A stretch of DNA of 64,000 nucleotides from Pogona vitticeps (GCF_051106095.1 NC_135786.1:212820501-212884500); one strand, 5' to 3'. Positions 1 to 11,534 are shown, numbered from the stretch's first letter. Notes: generated by a model not told the origin, from the sequence alone. Made by a program: numbers and translations.

Positions 1-2380
1 TTAAGTCTTCCAAACTTTAAAGGAGTTGTGTCAAATACTATCTGCTTCCTGAGTTTTAAAGTATGTCTATAGTATTTCTGCCTAGGAAACTGAGAGAAAA
101 TCAGCTAGGGTGCTTATTGAAATAAGAGTGGGGGAAAACATGTTTCTGTGTGTAATAAAAAGAAATTCTGTACCATTTCGTGAATTCCAGGCTAGCCAAG
201 TACAAAATGCTAGCAGAGAAATGACTCTGAAGAAGTACAAAACTGAAGCTGAGTAGCAGATCGAAGTAACTCCAGAAACACAAAGGCTGCTAACAAAGCA
301 TTAAAAAGCAGACTGTTACTGTTGCTTAGGATTTCAAGTTGCTCTAAGTTCTTGGGATTCTACTTGCTTAGACAACAAGGTGTGAGTCACGTATCAAAGC
401 ATATGCTGTTTTCTGTTTTCTTATTTGTTTTTAGAATACCCATTTTAAAAAAAGTACACCCACATATGAGGAAAGTTACTATAAGCCCCAGAAAACCCCA
501 GCTCACATGGCCAGTGGCAGTGCAGGTTGGGATTTTCTAGGAATCATAGAAGCTGCTAGTAATTAAAATGAAGCAGAAAGAGGAGGGAGATATGATGACT
601 AGTTAGATGGTCACTCAATCAAATTGTCCACAAAATAACAAACAGGACAATTTTAGGCCTCAACAGAGCCTATCCAAACAAACGTCTTTCCCCTTCATGG
701 AGATGTTTTAGTGAGGTGTTTTGAAATAACTGTCAATTTCAATTCACGTTCGTATCAAATATTATTGCTCTCATTATATTGGTGCCAATTAAACATGAAT
801 TCTGAGATGGCACATCATGCTTATAAGTCACTTCAGGGTTGTGGCCGTAGGGTTTAAGGTCCAGGGCACATAAAACATGCAGCTAGCAAACAGAACTGAA
901 GGAAAGTGAGAAACACTTTGTGCCTTACGTTCAGAAATGTAGGGAGAGAAAGCGAGAGAATGGCTTAAATCCAGTGGCCTAGTTGCAACTAGAGTAGGTC
1001 CATTAATTCAGTGGAATCTGGTGAGACACCCATGTAAGTTCCATTGATTCAATGGGCCTACTTTAGCTGCAACTTGACCACTGGGTTTCAGACTTTGTGT
1101 AATTATTCCAACCCTGTAGGAGTCCAGAGTTTACTCACTCCAGCACACAGATGTAACAACAGCAAGACCTGTTTTCAATATATTACTAGAACCTTTGTAT
1201 GAGTGTGAGCACCTTGTGGCCCTTCAGATACTTTTGGACTCCCAACTCCCATCAGTCCCAGCTACCATAAATGGTAGTGAAGGATATTGGGAGTCGTAAT
1301 CCAAAACCATCCACAGGTTTGTCTGCCTCAGCTTTAAACAACTGTCACGAACAGAGATGCTGTGCAAAGCATTTTAAAGAAAGGCCCATCTGAGGCATGT
1401 TTTTCCACTTTTAATTCAGAAAGGCCAGGCAGTGAGAGAGAGACTCTTGCCACTGTTGTTCAGGTCCAATACGCACAACATACCACACAAGCTTTTCATG
1501 GTCTTGTGCTCTCCAGATGTGTTGGGCCACAACTTCCATCACTGGCCCTTCTGCTTGAGGATGGTGGGAGTTACATTTCATGACAACTGCAAGGCTGGCA
1601 GAGGTTACATTACACTAGTCTTCCTTCACAGGGCCACTTCACACTTTCTCTGAGGTATCTCCTTTGTCTAGGAAATTGGGTAAGCAGATGAGACACAAGG
1701 TAACCCCACCAGCACCATTACATACAGAATTCACTCCTTACTGGGAGCTCCATGCAATCCAGTTTATCACATTTTAATGGCTATGTTAGAATGTTAAAAG
1801 GTGACTTAACGGTATGGACAAATCATTGCAAGTGTACGGCTGACCCTGAGAAATTCTGCAACTGTATTTGGACTACAGTATGAATGAAAATGGCCTGCTT
1901 TGTCTTGGCTAAAATACAGATATAAAAACAAACCCATCCACACATCAGAAAGTTTCTAAAATCACATTCAACAAATCTCCCCCCCCCCACTTTGCCCCAA
2001 TCACACCAACGTGACTATACTGATAGGTTTCTGAACCACAAATAAAATATTACAAAGGCATTCTGTGATATACCATTAACGTCAGTGTGGCTTACAACCT
2101 AACTGTAACACTCAAGTGATTGTGTAGAAACAACAGTGGCCAGCTTGCAATGGGAAAGAAAAATGCCTTCATTATCTACACCAGAGATTGGAAGTGTTAC
2201 TATTTTCTCAACTACAGTTCCCACAGTCCTCGGCCAGGATGGCCTCTGGGAATTGTAGTCCAAGAAGGCAACATTTCGGAGCTCTGATCTACACACACGC
2301 AAAACACAGAACAAAACCAGGAGCGACATTAAACCAGTATGTTTTTTTTTGGGGGGGGAACAAATATATCGCAAACACCC
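1..2380 (-). other. TP53INP1: TP53INP1 3' UTR and/or downstream flank
   Basis: No coding potential. The human gene has a 3' UTR of several kilobases, so most of this stretch may be transcribed, but no convincing minus-strand AATAAA with context could be fixed as the end. It contains an inverted repeat at 968-1086 and three copies of the palindromic 'ACTACAACTCCC' type repeat near 1203-1325, 1495-1600 and 2185-2270, plus C8 and G8 homopolymers near 1979 and 2351. The rest looks unique. Confidence 0.5.
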
Positions 2381-2630
2381 TCAGTAATTAAATTGACGCT
2401 GGCAAGGCTGGTGAACAAAATATCCGTTGTTTTTGAGTTGCCGGGAGTAGCAATCCCTGGTAAGGTTTTGGCGGCGAAGGCAGTTTCTGTTCAGGTACTG
2501 TCTTTCCTGGTTTTCTTTTGTCCACTGGGAAGGCCGAAAGCTCTTGGTCTGTTCAAGAAAGGCCGAATGAGAAGTGAGAGCAGCAATGTAGCATCGAATA
2601 GGCTGACCCACGTCACTCTGAACTTCTGAT
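2381..2630 (-). CDS. TP53INP1: TP53INP1 last coding exon
   Basis: Acceptor GAATTTCAG|ATCAGAAG, then AG+A restores Arg166, followed by residues 167-248 and a TGA at 2383-2381. It holds the basic, Gln/Asn-rich C-terminal region (RPSQW, LNRN, LRRQNLTRD, FVHQPCQRQ) that is the most conserved part of the family. The minus-strand frame stays open upstream to about 2878, but that part is intron, because the acceptor sits exactly where similarity to the family begins. Confidence 0.95.
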
Positions 2631-5600
2631 CTGAAATTCAAAGCAGAGGAATCAAGGTAATATGTTGCACAGCCGTGACCTGGCTGCACAGAAGAATCCT
2701 CAGAGAAGTGAGAAGCATCTAAGCTGGCAACCTCAAAAAACAGATATTTTTGGAAGCAGATGACACACAAACCCAGGGGTGGCACAGAGGCAGTTCCTCT
2801 TAGGTAAGGGCAAGCCCAAAACCTTTTGTGGCAAAAGGGCGCCACGGCCACATTGTATAAATAGAAGCCACCCATCACTTGGCAGCAGAGTCTTCCTGAA
2901 ATGCTTCTTTACTGCATGTGAGGCTAACTTAAGAGGCACAGGGCTGCTCCCCATAGTGCACAGAGCACTATGGATCATGACAGAGTCTTTCCCTGCTTTC
3001 TTGTACCACACCTCTGCTTTAGCCCATTCTGAGGGAATGTGTATATCCATGACAAGTTAAGCTAAGCCGGGCTGGCAATAGGGGTTAGCAAATTGGGCAT
3101 TAGCCAAGACCAATATCCCAAGAGAGAGACCCAATCTACTTGCTCCTGATTACTTACTACTATTGTGGTGCCCAGGCAAACAGTGACAGGAGGAAGGAGT
3201 AACTCCATCTTCCTCATACCTTGGAAGTTATCTTTTGGTTTTCATCTTCCAGAATCCCCAAGTGTGGCCATGCTGACTTGCGAGTTTCTGGGAGTTGTAG
3301 TCCAAAAAGGTGGTTGGCTTAGAAATTCTTGGACTTAATTTTTTAAAAAAGTAATTTCCCAAAGCTCTGTTCTCAGCCAGCTCTCATCCTCTTGAATGTC
3401 TGGGCCTCGAGGAAAAGGGTATGTGAAAGGCAGAGCCTGGCATGATTCCCTATCTGGACTAGCAATTCCCAGAATCCTCCAGCCAGTAGGGACACTGTAA
3501 TCCAAAAACGGAATGCTCCCATGATTTGGTAATGAGGAGATAGTAAACCAACAGGGATGGGACACTAAAGTTATGCTCTCTATGATGAGCCCCCTCCAGA
3601 GGAAAAATTGGTACTGTTTTTTTTCTAGTATAAATGCATCCCACCACCATCATATGTAGCTAACTGGTTAGTTACCAGTTAGCTACATATCTCCACTGGT
3701 TCAAGGAGCAAAGAACATACCTAGGACCACTAGCATCCTGAGGTTCTTCTTCTTCTTCTTCCTCATCACAATTGGTCTTGTTGAGGCTGTGGCAGGTATT
3801 GTGGACTGCATACACCGACATGCTGGGATGTTCAATCAGAAGGTTCTCCAAAGGACTGGTTTCCACTTTGAGAGTAGCCACACCACCAGCTGTGAAACAT
3901 GGAGGTGGAGTAATAAACCAGCTTTCTTCCATGGGGCACGAATCAAACTGGATGAAGCAAGAGTCGCTGGTATCAGCCAAACATTCCAAGGATGTAGACA
4001 GACAAGAGAAGACAGGTGGATGGTCCACAGGTGATGCTTCATGGAGGTCATTATTTTCTTCCTCCTCTTCCTCCTCTTCAATCATCGAGAGGTTAGTACA
4101 CGTGTCTATTGGGAGTTACAACAGCCATTGAGATGAGGGGAAAGGTTGATTGAAGTAGCCAGAGATTCAGATGGTTTACAGGAAGAAAGTATCCCCACTA
4201 TGAACAGATTTAGATCACTACGTGTACAGGATGAACTGCGAAACAGGTAGAATTTTTTTAAACCCACAAAGGTATTAAACAAGCCCAATCCAGTTACCTA
4301 TATTTGGGCTTACGCTTCTGTTTGTGTGGATCTTTTCTAAATACTTTCTTTGAGAGAGGGTTGGAAAGTGGGGAAAAGACAGGGGAGTTTCTGATGGTGG
4401 GATCCCTGGAATGCTTTCCTCAGTACATTCATGTTGCCTTGATATTATAATCTTTTAATACCAGGGTTAGATATTTCTCTACTCCCAAATATTAATGCAA
4501 ATATTGATGAAAATGCAATTGGTCAGTTTTTAAATACTGAGATTATGCTAACTGATTACCTCTAACTGGGGAAAAAGTACTGTAATTTTATAATAGGCAT
4601 TTACATTTTCGGTTTTTGATATTTGTATATTTTAATTACTGTAAACTATCTTGAGTCTTTTTTAGTGCTCTAATCCAGTGGTTCTTAACGTGGGCAATAA
4701 TGCCCCCCAGGGGGCGATTTCATTTTTCAGGGGGGCGGTAGAACGAAAAGGGGCGGTGTGGGGGCGAAAAAACAGAAGGGGGCGGTAGGGGGGCGTTGGA
4801 GCGAGCCAAACGCAGTGCTGGCAGTAGATCCGGTGCTGCTGCTGCCGCCAGATGATCCAGCTCTTTCTACCTGCCACATCTCGCCTTTCTCCTTTAGGGG
4901 AGCACTGAGTGTGGATCAGGTGGAAGGAAAGGGTCTCTTGGGTCCTCATCCTCGCCCCGTGAAGCTCTGCCTCACACCCGGGTGGGGAGGGAGACAAGGT
5001 AGGTAGGTAGGTAGGTAGGTAGGTAGGTAGGTAGGTAGGTAGGTAGGTAGGTAGGTAGGTAGGTAGGTAGGTAGGTAGGTAGGTAGGTAGGTAGGTAGGT
5101 AGGTAGGTAGGTAGGTAGGTAAGAAAGATATCACCTCAGGGAGGGGGCGATGATAACTTCCTCAATGGCTCAAGGGGGTGTTTCTTTCAAAAAGGTTAAG
5201 AACCACGTCTAATCATCATAATCAAAATTATCACCATAGTATGGAAAAAATACTTGTTTTGCACAATTCTCAGAATCCCCCAATGTGCCTGGGGAAACTC
5301 TGGCAACTGTAACTCACAAGAACAGAAGTTCCCAACCTTGAGTAAACCAGGTGTTCTTAGACTGCAACTCCCAGAAACTCCAGGCAGCAAAGCTGGTGGT
5401 GGAGGCTTCTGGGAATTGCGGTCCAAGAACACCTGGGTTATCCAAGGTTGGGAGCCACCACATAAGAGAGTTCTATAAGCTATGATAAATAACCATGACA
5501 ATGACTAAGAGAACAGCTGTGGGGCATCAGATCATGTATAGCCTTCCCTCTGCTGTACAATCAGAATTTAAAACCAAATCAATACATGGACCAAGAGGAC

Positions 5601-6414
5601 GTGTATAATATACAGTGGAACCTCTACTTAAGAACTTAATCCGTTTTGGAATGGTGTTCTTAAGTTGAAACGTTCTTAAGTTGAAGCAAAATTTCCCATA
5701 GGAATGGACTGAAACCAATTAATCCGTTCTGGCTGTTTTTTTGTTATGTAGAGGTGCGTTCGTACATTGAAGCATTAGTTCCCATAGGAACTAATGCAAA
5801 GCTGGTTAATACGTACTCTACCACTAGGGGGAGAATTTTTTTTAACCTAAGATGACCTAAGGTTTAAAAAAAGAGCAGGAAAGGTTTTTTTTCCTGTTCT
5901 TATCTTGGATTTCTGTTCTCAAGTAGAAGCAAAATTTAGCAAATGGAGCTGTTCTTAAGTTGGATTGTTCTTAAGTAGGGACGTTCTTAAGTAGAGACCC
6001 CACTGTAATCACTGAACAAAATTGTGAAAGGGAAGAAAAAAGAGATCAGCCATTCATGGATGAGAGGGGTTACTAAACTTGTAAGGAAGTACAGAAGCCA
6101 ACTTAATGAAACCGGGGTGGGGGGTGGGGAGAAGTATGGTTAAAGAACATGCTTTTGACTTTGGGCAAGACTTTTTTGTGTTACACTCCTTTCTTATATA
6201 TGCTTGTATTTAGCCAGAAACATTCCATACCCAAAAGAAGAGAACTCAGTACAAACTCTTCTTGCTTCCTGCAGTGTATTATCTGTTTAACAGGTCTCTT
6301 ACCTATAAAGTCCACCAGAATCCACTCTTCTTCCTCTTTCTCACTGAACTCTGGCTCTTGACTGGGCAAATGATTGATTTCTCTCACAAACATGTTGTTC
6401 AACCGCTGGAACAT
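2381..6414 (-). CDS. TP53INP1: TP53INP1, p53-inducible nuclear protein 1 (three coding exons)
   Basis: Joining 6414-6303, 4105-3721 and 2630-2381 on the minus strand gives 747 nt, a 248-residue protein plus TGA. Seen: start MFQRLNNMF; an acidic stretch leading into the LC3-interacting WILV (W31-V34); an eight-Glu run at 47-54; MEESWFITPPPCFTAGG (96-112); LIEHPSMSVYA (127-137); a second Glu run (152-158); and a C-terminal KSFRPSQW...LRRQNLTRDC block ending QFNY. These match the TP53INP1 family from memory (human 240 aa); TP53INP2 is shorter and lacks several of these blocks. The family is induced by p53 and p73, shuttles between nucleus and cytoplasm, binds LC3/GABARAP and promotes autophagy and cell death. 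Human alpha (164 aa) and beta (240 aa) isoforms differ by an alternative exon in the last intron; this assembly is beta-like. All splice sites are GT/AG and both junctions keep phase, so the gene looks intact. The acidic runs are slightly longer than in human. Confidence 0.96.
2631..3720 (-). other. TP53INP1: TP53INP1 last intron
   Basis: 1090 bp between the middle and last coding exons; in human this interval holds the alternative exon that makes the alpha isoform. No such exon could be recognised here. Two degraded palindromic repeat pieces lie at 3240-3312 and 3455-3515, and a perfect hairpin at 3652-3690 near the donor. Confidence 0.7.
3652..3690. repeat. Perfect 17-bp inverted repeat beside a splice donor
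   Basis: The arms are 3652-3668 (ATATGTAGCTAACTGGT) and 3674-3690, exact reverse complements with a 5-nt loop. On the transcribed strand the stem begins 30 nt after the donor of the middle TP53INP1 exon. Confidence 0.9.
3721..4105 (-). CDS. TP53INP1: TP53INP1 middle coding exon
   Basis: Acceptor CCCAATAG|ACACGTG and donor CCTAG|GTATGT on the minus strand bound 385 nt. It codes residues 38 (split codon, Asp) to 166 (split codon, Arg). It contains DTCT directly after the LIR exon, two glutamate runs, the S/T/P-rich PEST-like region, and the conserved blocks around residues 96-112 and 127-137. The glutamate runs are written in GAA/GAG triplets, so they could vary in length between individuals. 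Confidence 0.95.
4676..5206. mobile_element. hAT-type nonautonomous DNA transposon
   Basis: The terminal inverted repeats are CAGTGGTTCTTAAC at 4676 and GTTAAGAACCAC ending at 5206. Flanks CTCTAATC (4668-4675) and GTCTAATC (5207-5214) are an 8-bp target duplication with one difference. The interior is G-rich and has no transposase. A GGTA microsatellite has expanded inside it. Eight-bp duplications and CAGTGGTT ends are typical of hAT/Charlie/SPIN-like elements. Confidence 0.8.
4998..5120. repeat. (GGTA)n microsatellite, about 31 units
   Basis: An essentially pure tetranucleotide run inside the hAT-type element. The minus-strand frame through it is an artefact (Leu-Pro-Thr-Tyr repeats). Confidence 0.98.
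5331..5452. repeat. Palindromic MITE-like repeat (family A)
   Basis: The left arm starts CCCAACCTTGAG and the right arm ends CCAAGGTTGGG. Arms of about 46 nt pair with few mismatches around a 20-30 nt centre. Both arms carry the AACTCCCAGAA / TTCTGGGAATTG core seen many times in this window. A degraded relative lies just to the left (5240-5310). Confidence 0.75.
5613..6005. mobile_element. Mariner/Tigger-like MITE
   Basis: The ends are CAGTGGAACCTCTACTTAAG and the inverse of CAGTGGGGTCTCTACTTAAG, flanked by TA on both sides (5611-5612, 6006-6007). It is 393 bp and noncoding. Its subterminal parts repeat the 'GTTCTTAAGT' and 'CCCATAGGAA' modules. TA duplication plus this end sequence indicates the Tc1/mariner superfamily. 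Confidence 0.8.
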
Positions 6415-6486
6415 TACTAAGGCAATCACAAGGCTTCGGCTAGTACTCCTTCGTATCCAAGAGTTAAGGTACAGCTTCACAGTGTG
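6303..6486 (-). CDS. TP53INP1: TP53INP1 first coding exon
   Basis: The start codon is 6414-6412. It codes residues 1-37 and the first base of codon 38. The donor reads TTATAG|GTAAGA on the minus strand. Upstream, a pyrimidine-rich run ends GGCTAG|CACACTG, which makes 6486 the likely exon edge and gives 72 nt of 5' UTR. The exon carries the LIR core W31-I-L-V34 preceded by Glu residues, the usual setting for LC3 binding. Coding part 6303-6414 is certain; the 5' edge is inferred. Confidence 0.92.
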
Positions 6487-9400
6487 CTAGCCAAGGACAC
6501 AGGTAGAAGATTAAAGTGCATGAAAACTTATCAGCTCAGGCACAGACCGCAGGGAGGCATGGCTTGTAAACAAATGCTACAAAATCCTGCCAAAAAAGAA
6601 AGAAAAGGGATTTGTAATGCTTTTATACTGGGTTTCCCAAATCAGATGAGATACAATGTATTTACTATGCAGTGATGGTATTCTTATTTACTGAAACTTT
6701 ATTGACACAGAGTTTGTTTACCTCACATTTGCACATGAATAGGATATGCTAGTGAAATAATGTGTGAGGGTTGTAGGTATTTCTGGGGAAGTCACTTTGA
6801 AGCTCTGAAAGATATCACAGGGTCATTTCCAAGCTGATGAAGAGTCACATATGGCCTCAAAAGCTACATGGATAAAGCCCAAGAAAGTGGAAACATTTAA
6901 TTAAAGGAGTCACAATTTCTCCAGACAGCCCAAATCTGAAAACACCACTAGTTGCCTAGAAATAAAATGTACATTTCCTAGAAACGTCAAAAGAACCCAC
7001 TCCTCTTATTTCCCCCCTCCGGGCTTGGAAGCAGTTTTTAAAACCCTAATTCCCAGAATCCCCCAGGCAACAGCTACACTGGCTGGGAGGACTGTGGGGA
7101 TTTACAACCCAACAGGTATCCTTTGCAATGTCTGATTATTCCTTTAAATCAGGAATGAGGAATGGGCAGCCCTTCAAAAACTATGGAACTGCCTCTTCCA
7201 TAATCTCTAGCCAACACAGACTATTGCTCTGGTAAGTGGGAACTCCATCTCAGCCATATCTGGAAGATCATACCTTCCCAGCCCTGCTTTAAACATTCTT
7301 GGGCAGCCCTTCTGAGGGGGGCCCTGGTACCTTTGAAGGGGGAGAGATTTTTTAAAAAATCAATTTGTTTTGCTATTCATCTGTTTGTCTTCTATCCTTG
7401 TTTGCATGGCGGCCCTGGAACCTAAAAAAAGTTTGTAAAATGGCTGTGGCCAACAAAAGGTTGAATGGCTGTTCTAGATTAAAGTTCTGTTTTCCTCTCC
7501 CTAAGCATAAATTACCAGTTTTATACTACACTTGTTGAACATACATTTGCAGACAATATCATTGTTTCCAGTAGGGGGCTCAAGAGTGCAGGCTTTATTT
7601 TCATCCATAAGGACAGCTGTCAGCCACCAGATTTCAATTGAGCAGATATGCTGCTTTAGGAGAGTTTGACAAACTTTTGGGAGTAGCTTGAATATTGATG
7701 CTATTTGAGTTGAGGTGTGAGGAGTTATCTATTTAACAATACAGAACAGGTGGATATACAAAAGAGGGTGGATTTGGTGAGAAAAATTCTTAAACTGGGC
7801 TTCCTAGTCACATTATGAACACAACACAAGCTCAACTTTGCTACAGCATAATTCAGAGATTAAAAAAAGATATTAAGGACCCTATTGTGCCTCACAGGAT
7901 GATGCAATAAACAGCATACTAAGGAAACAACGGGTGACATCCTCTTAAATAGCTATGTGGGCATAACTCAGTGTTAACCCTTGTGGTACCTACAATTGCG
8001 CCAAAGTGGAAAAGCACTATTTGGGAAGCACTTGCACCAGCATACTCAATTCAGTAGTATCAATGTTGAAAACATAGATCCACAGCACAGTCAACATGCC
8101 CAGTCTTTTTGCCAAGGTGGAACACCTGGCATATTTACAAATGTGCATGGCACACCTTGATGGATACTGGTCAGTAGATATAATTGTGGCCCCCCACCCC
8201 CACCCCATTTACCAAACAAAGGTTGGTACAACAAAAATGACCACAGGCTTGGAAAAGTTATACAGTTTGAAACTTTAATTTTGGGGGAAAAGGGAAAGTA
8301 AGGAGTATCATGATAGACAGGCATACAGAGTATGCAACGTCTGAAAAAAAAAAGATTCCCACTCTGTAATATTCAAACTCAAGGCCATCGAAGAACTTGA
8401 ACAGCAGACATTCAAGATAGTCAAGGGGAAATACAGATCCCCACAGTGCACAGTTAAAACTACAGAATGTAGTGACAGCCTGCCACCAGTCTGAACAGTT
8501 TTAAAAGGGGATTAGGCAAATTAATGAAAGGGAAATTTATCTAAGGCTACTAGACATTGTGGCCATAAATCACCTCTAGCATCAGAAAAACACAAGCAAG
8601 AAGCTACTATTGTCCACCTGACGTCCTCCTTTAGAATTTCCCATAGACCACAGCATGAAAGCCTTGTATGTTTTTTTTTTTTTTGGACTTCCACTTAATC
8701 TTTTAGGAAGATTCTAGAAATTTCTATCAAAAAAGAGAACTTTTCTAATCTTCCACAGGCATCCAGTTGGTCATCGTGAGGAAGGCAAGATGAATCAGAA
8801 AGGCCTTTTATGGGCTGACCCAACAGGACTCTTCTTATATTCTCACAGTCTTTCCTGACCCACTGCAAATGTCTCTCCCAACTAAGTCGCTCTTAAAGAC
8901 TGTCTGGTAATTGAAATTGTACTCAGTGAAGCATCCCAATCACTACCTCAGACAGAGACCAACTGCTCAGGCCTTGCACCCGTCAGATCACCTGGTCCCA
9001 GTTGTATGGTTCATGCAGATCCAACCAGCAGCCCTCCTAACAGGTAAGTGCTCACAATGGTCAATTAATTTATTTTCTGTGGCCTATTCATTTGAGAAAT
9101 GCTATTCCACATCCTTCGCTGCACATCTCTTGTTCAACAAAGCATTGAAACCCTCAACTGTAGGCAACCTGAACAATGAATGTTCAAGGCAGGCTTCCCT
9201 GGAGAACAGTGATTCCCACCCTCCCCATAATCTTTATGCACTGATTGGAGAGCTGCAAACCACCCTATTCTTTCCCAATCAAGCACCATCCTGTACACAC
9301 CACTATCTGACTCACTGGGTTGCCATTCAGTGCTGTGGGCTTCTCTCAATTATTTGCTCTTTTGGAATTCCTTCCTAAAAATTCAACTGAGAGACCAGAA

Positions 9401-10482
9401 GGAGCAAGGGAGAGAATCAAATCGCCACCATTTTTAAAGGTTTTTTTCAGGTCTTGAAAAATTGAATTTTTATAGATAGTGTTTCTCGGAAGTTCTAAGA
9501 TAACATGACCGTTGATTATGGGGTCTGAAGGATTCTGGAATCTGTAAGTCAAAAAAGAGAGAATAACTTTCTAATCTAACTTATGGACAATAATCTGCTT
9601 GGAAAGCTCCCATACTATGTTGAAAGAGTATCCAATACCTTTCTTCTCACAACTGTTTTAATCTTCTTGTCTCACCCAACCATAAAAGGTTGGAGTAATC
9701 AACATGATGGGGGGGGGTGATAGGAGTTTCAATTTACATCATCCAGAGAGTTTGTGTCATTTAACTTTATAGGTAACTCTTTTCTCAAGCTTCAGGACAG
9801 ATGGCAATAGGTCAGAACACATTCCCGGCTCCACTGACTCATGAAACTCTTGAGCCAATCACTCTCATTCACCATTGCCTACCCCTCTGGCAATTGTTTT
9901 GACAATAGAGGACCTTCTTAAATTTCCTTGAAGGCAAGATGTAAAAGTAATCTCTCTCTCTCTCATACACACATACATTTTCATTTAGACAGAAAGGAAA
10001 ATCCCTTTCTAGTTTTTAACTCTGGAAACAATGTAAAAAGTAGCCTTTAAAAACATCATACTGTCAAATGATGTCAATTTTAATGTTTGATTATTAGGTT
10101 TTCTGTAGGTTACCATACTTCTATTGGTTATAGCGCCATAATGGGACTGAAGTAAGTAGAGGTTGTGGGGTTTTGCTTAGTTTCTTCTTTGTACACTACT
10201 CAGAGTAGTACTGTGAATCCACTTCTCTGGCATTTCATAAATTAAACAAATACATGTTTAACTCTGGAAAAGATATTAAGAGTATTTTACAGACTTTATC
10301 TTGGTGAAATCCTTACAACAGGGTTGGGCACTTTAGTGCATATGGAAGCCACTTTTCTACCTAGGAACTTCTAGAGCTCCAAATGGTAAAGAATAAAAAA
10401 ATGAAATTGGAAGTTCAAAGCTTTAGAAAAATAAGCATATTGTGGTATTAAATGCTGGAGGCTCTTATCACCTATTTAAAAA

Positions 10483-10547
10483 AATAGTTTTCATTTCAGG
10501 TCAATAGTTTTCATTTCAGGTCAATGAAATAGTTTTCATTTCAGGTC
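10483..10547. repeat. Three copies of a 20-bp unit
   Basis: AATAGTTTTCATTTCAGGTC occurs at 10483-10502 and 10503-10522, and again without its first base at 10529-10547. The unit resembles a pyrimidine tract followed by CAG, but it is on the strand opposite to the gene. Confidence 0.9.
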
Positions 10548-10864
10548 ATTGCAGATGATGGAACGTAGCTCAGGAAGAGTTCATTTAAAGAGTTCTAGTG
10601 AGTTCATGGCAGAGGCTGGATTCAAACTAGGGCCTTCCCACTTCTCTGTGCAGTTTTTTAAGTCTTTAGGCCAGTCTTCTCCAGCTTGGCACCGTCCACA
10701 TGTGTCACTCTATGATTCTCATAGACTGGTAGGAGTCACAGGTTGACACATCTGGAGGATGCCATGCCAGCTCTGCAAACAAACAAAACTGCCACACATT
10801 GCAGGGAAGGAAGAAAATGTTCTCGCCAGTTCCATAGTTAGATGTACGTACTGTTTTCTACCAC

Positions 10865-11245
10865 TTGTGGTTGTTAAGTTCCACCAAATCATTTCCAACT
10901 GAGGCGACCCTATAAATTAGTGACCGCCAAAAGGTGGCATTATCGAACTCAAAGGTACAGCTTCATGGTCAATCCCTCCTTATTAAGTCCTCTGCTTCTC
11001 CTGTTGCCTTCAATTTCTCCCAGAATCGTTGCCTTTTCCAGAAAGTCTTGCCATGACATCTCTGATGTACGCTAGCCTCAGTTTAGTCATTTTCCCTTCT
11101 AAAGAGACTTTAGGTTTCATCTGACCCACTTGTCTGTTTTTCTGTCAGTACATGGTACCTGTAAAGTTCTCCTTCAACACATTTCACATGAATCATTTTT
11201 TTCTGTCAGCTTCCTTCATGGTCCTGCTCTGCTTGCAGGCATTTT
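10865..11245 (-). mobile_element. LINE 3' fragment (non-LTR), degraded
   Basis: Reads in the plus direction as the complement of a LINE 3' region: it opens with a GTTGTTAAGTTCCACCAAAT type motif and continues with CCTCAGTTTAGTCATTTTC and 'CTTCATGGTCCTGCTCT'. The same series of motifs occurs at 43.56-44.13 kb, where reverse-transcriptase residues can still be read. Truncated and strongly diverged. Confidence 0.55.
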
Positions 11246-11534
11246 CAGAAACCTTAGAGAAGTGCTCCAATATGTAACTTCCCACATCCCATCCTGGAGT
11301 TTGAAGGAGTGCCATCTAGTCTAACACAGCAGGAGTCTTACCACCTCATTCTGCTTCATGCACAGATCATGTTTAAACAGGATCAGCGGTGCTTTAAAAA
11401 GTTTGAGAATAGTTGCTATTAGAAGATATAAGAAGTGTGAGAGCTGCTGTTATAGATAAAAAAAAATCTGAACCAGCACTCCGGGTTTATAATCAGCCCT
11501 AGAAACACCTAACTATATCTGAAAACCAAATATT

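Larger units (their letters stand above)
4106..6302 (-). other. TP53INP1: TP53INP1 middle intron
   Basis: 2197 bp. It contains a hAT-type element (4676-5206) with an expanded GGTA repeat, a palindromic repeat (5331-5452) and a mariner-type MITE (5613-6005). The remaining sequence is AT-rich and shows nothing recognisable. Confidence 0.85.

Noticed and set aside
2381-2878. Reading the whole open minus-strand frame as the last TP53INP1 exon
   Set aside because: Similarity to the family begins exactly at the acceptor at 2631-2632; the upstream residues match nothing and phase is restored only by splicing there.
3772-4131. 119-codon plus-strand ORF with a Ser run
   Set aside because: Antisense shadow of the Glu-rich TP53INP1 exon.
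4998-5120. CRISPR-like regular repeat
   Set aside because: A tetranucleotide microsatellite with no spacers; the organism is a vertebrate.
4946-5134. Leu-Pro-Thr-Tyr repeat ORF
   Set aside because: Translation of the GGTA microsatellite.
6388-6397. p53-like half-site AAACATGTTG
   Set aside because: It lies in coding sequence for NNMFV and matches only nine of ten positions; no second half-site nearby.
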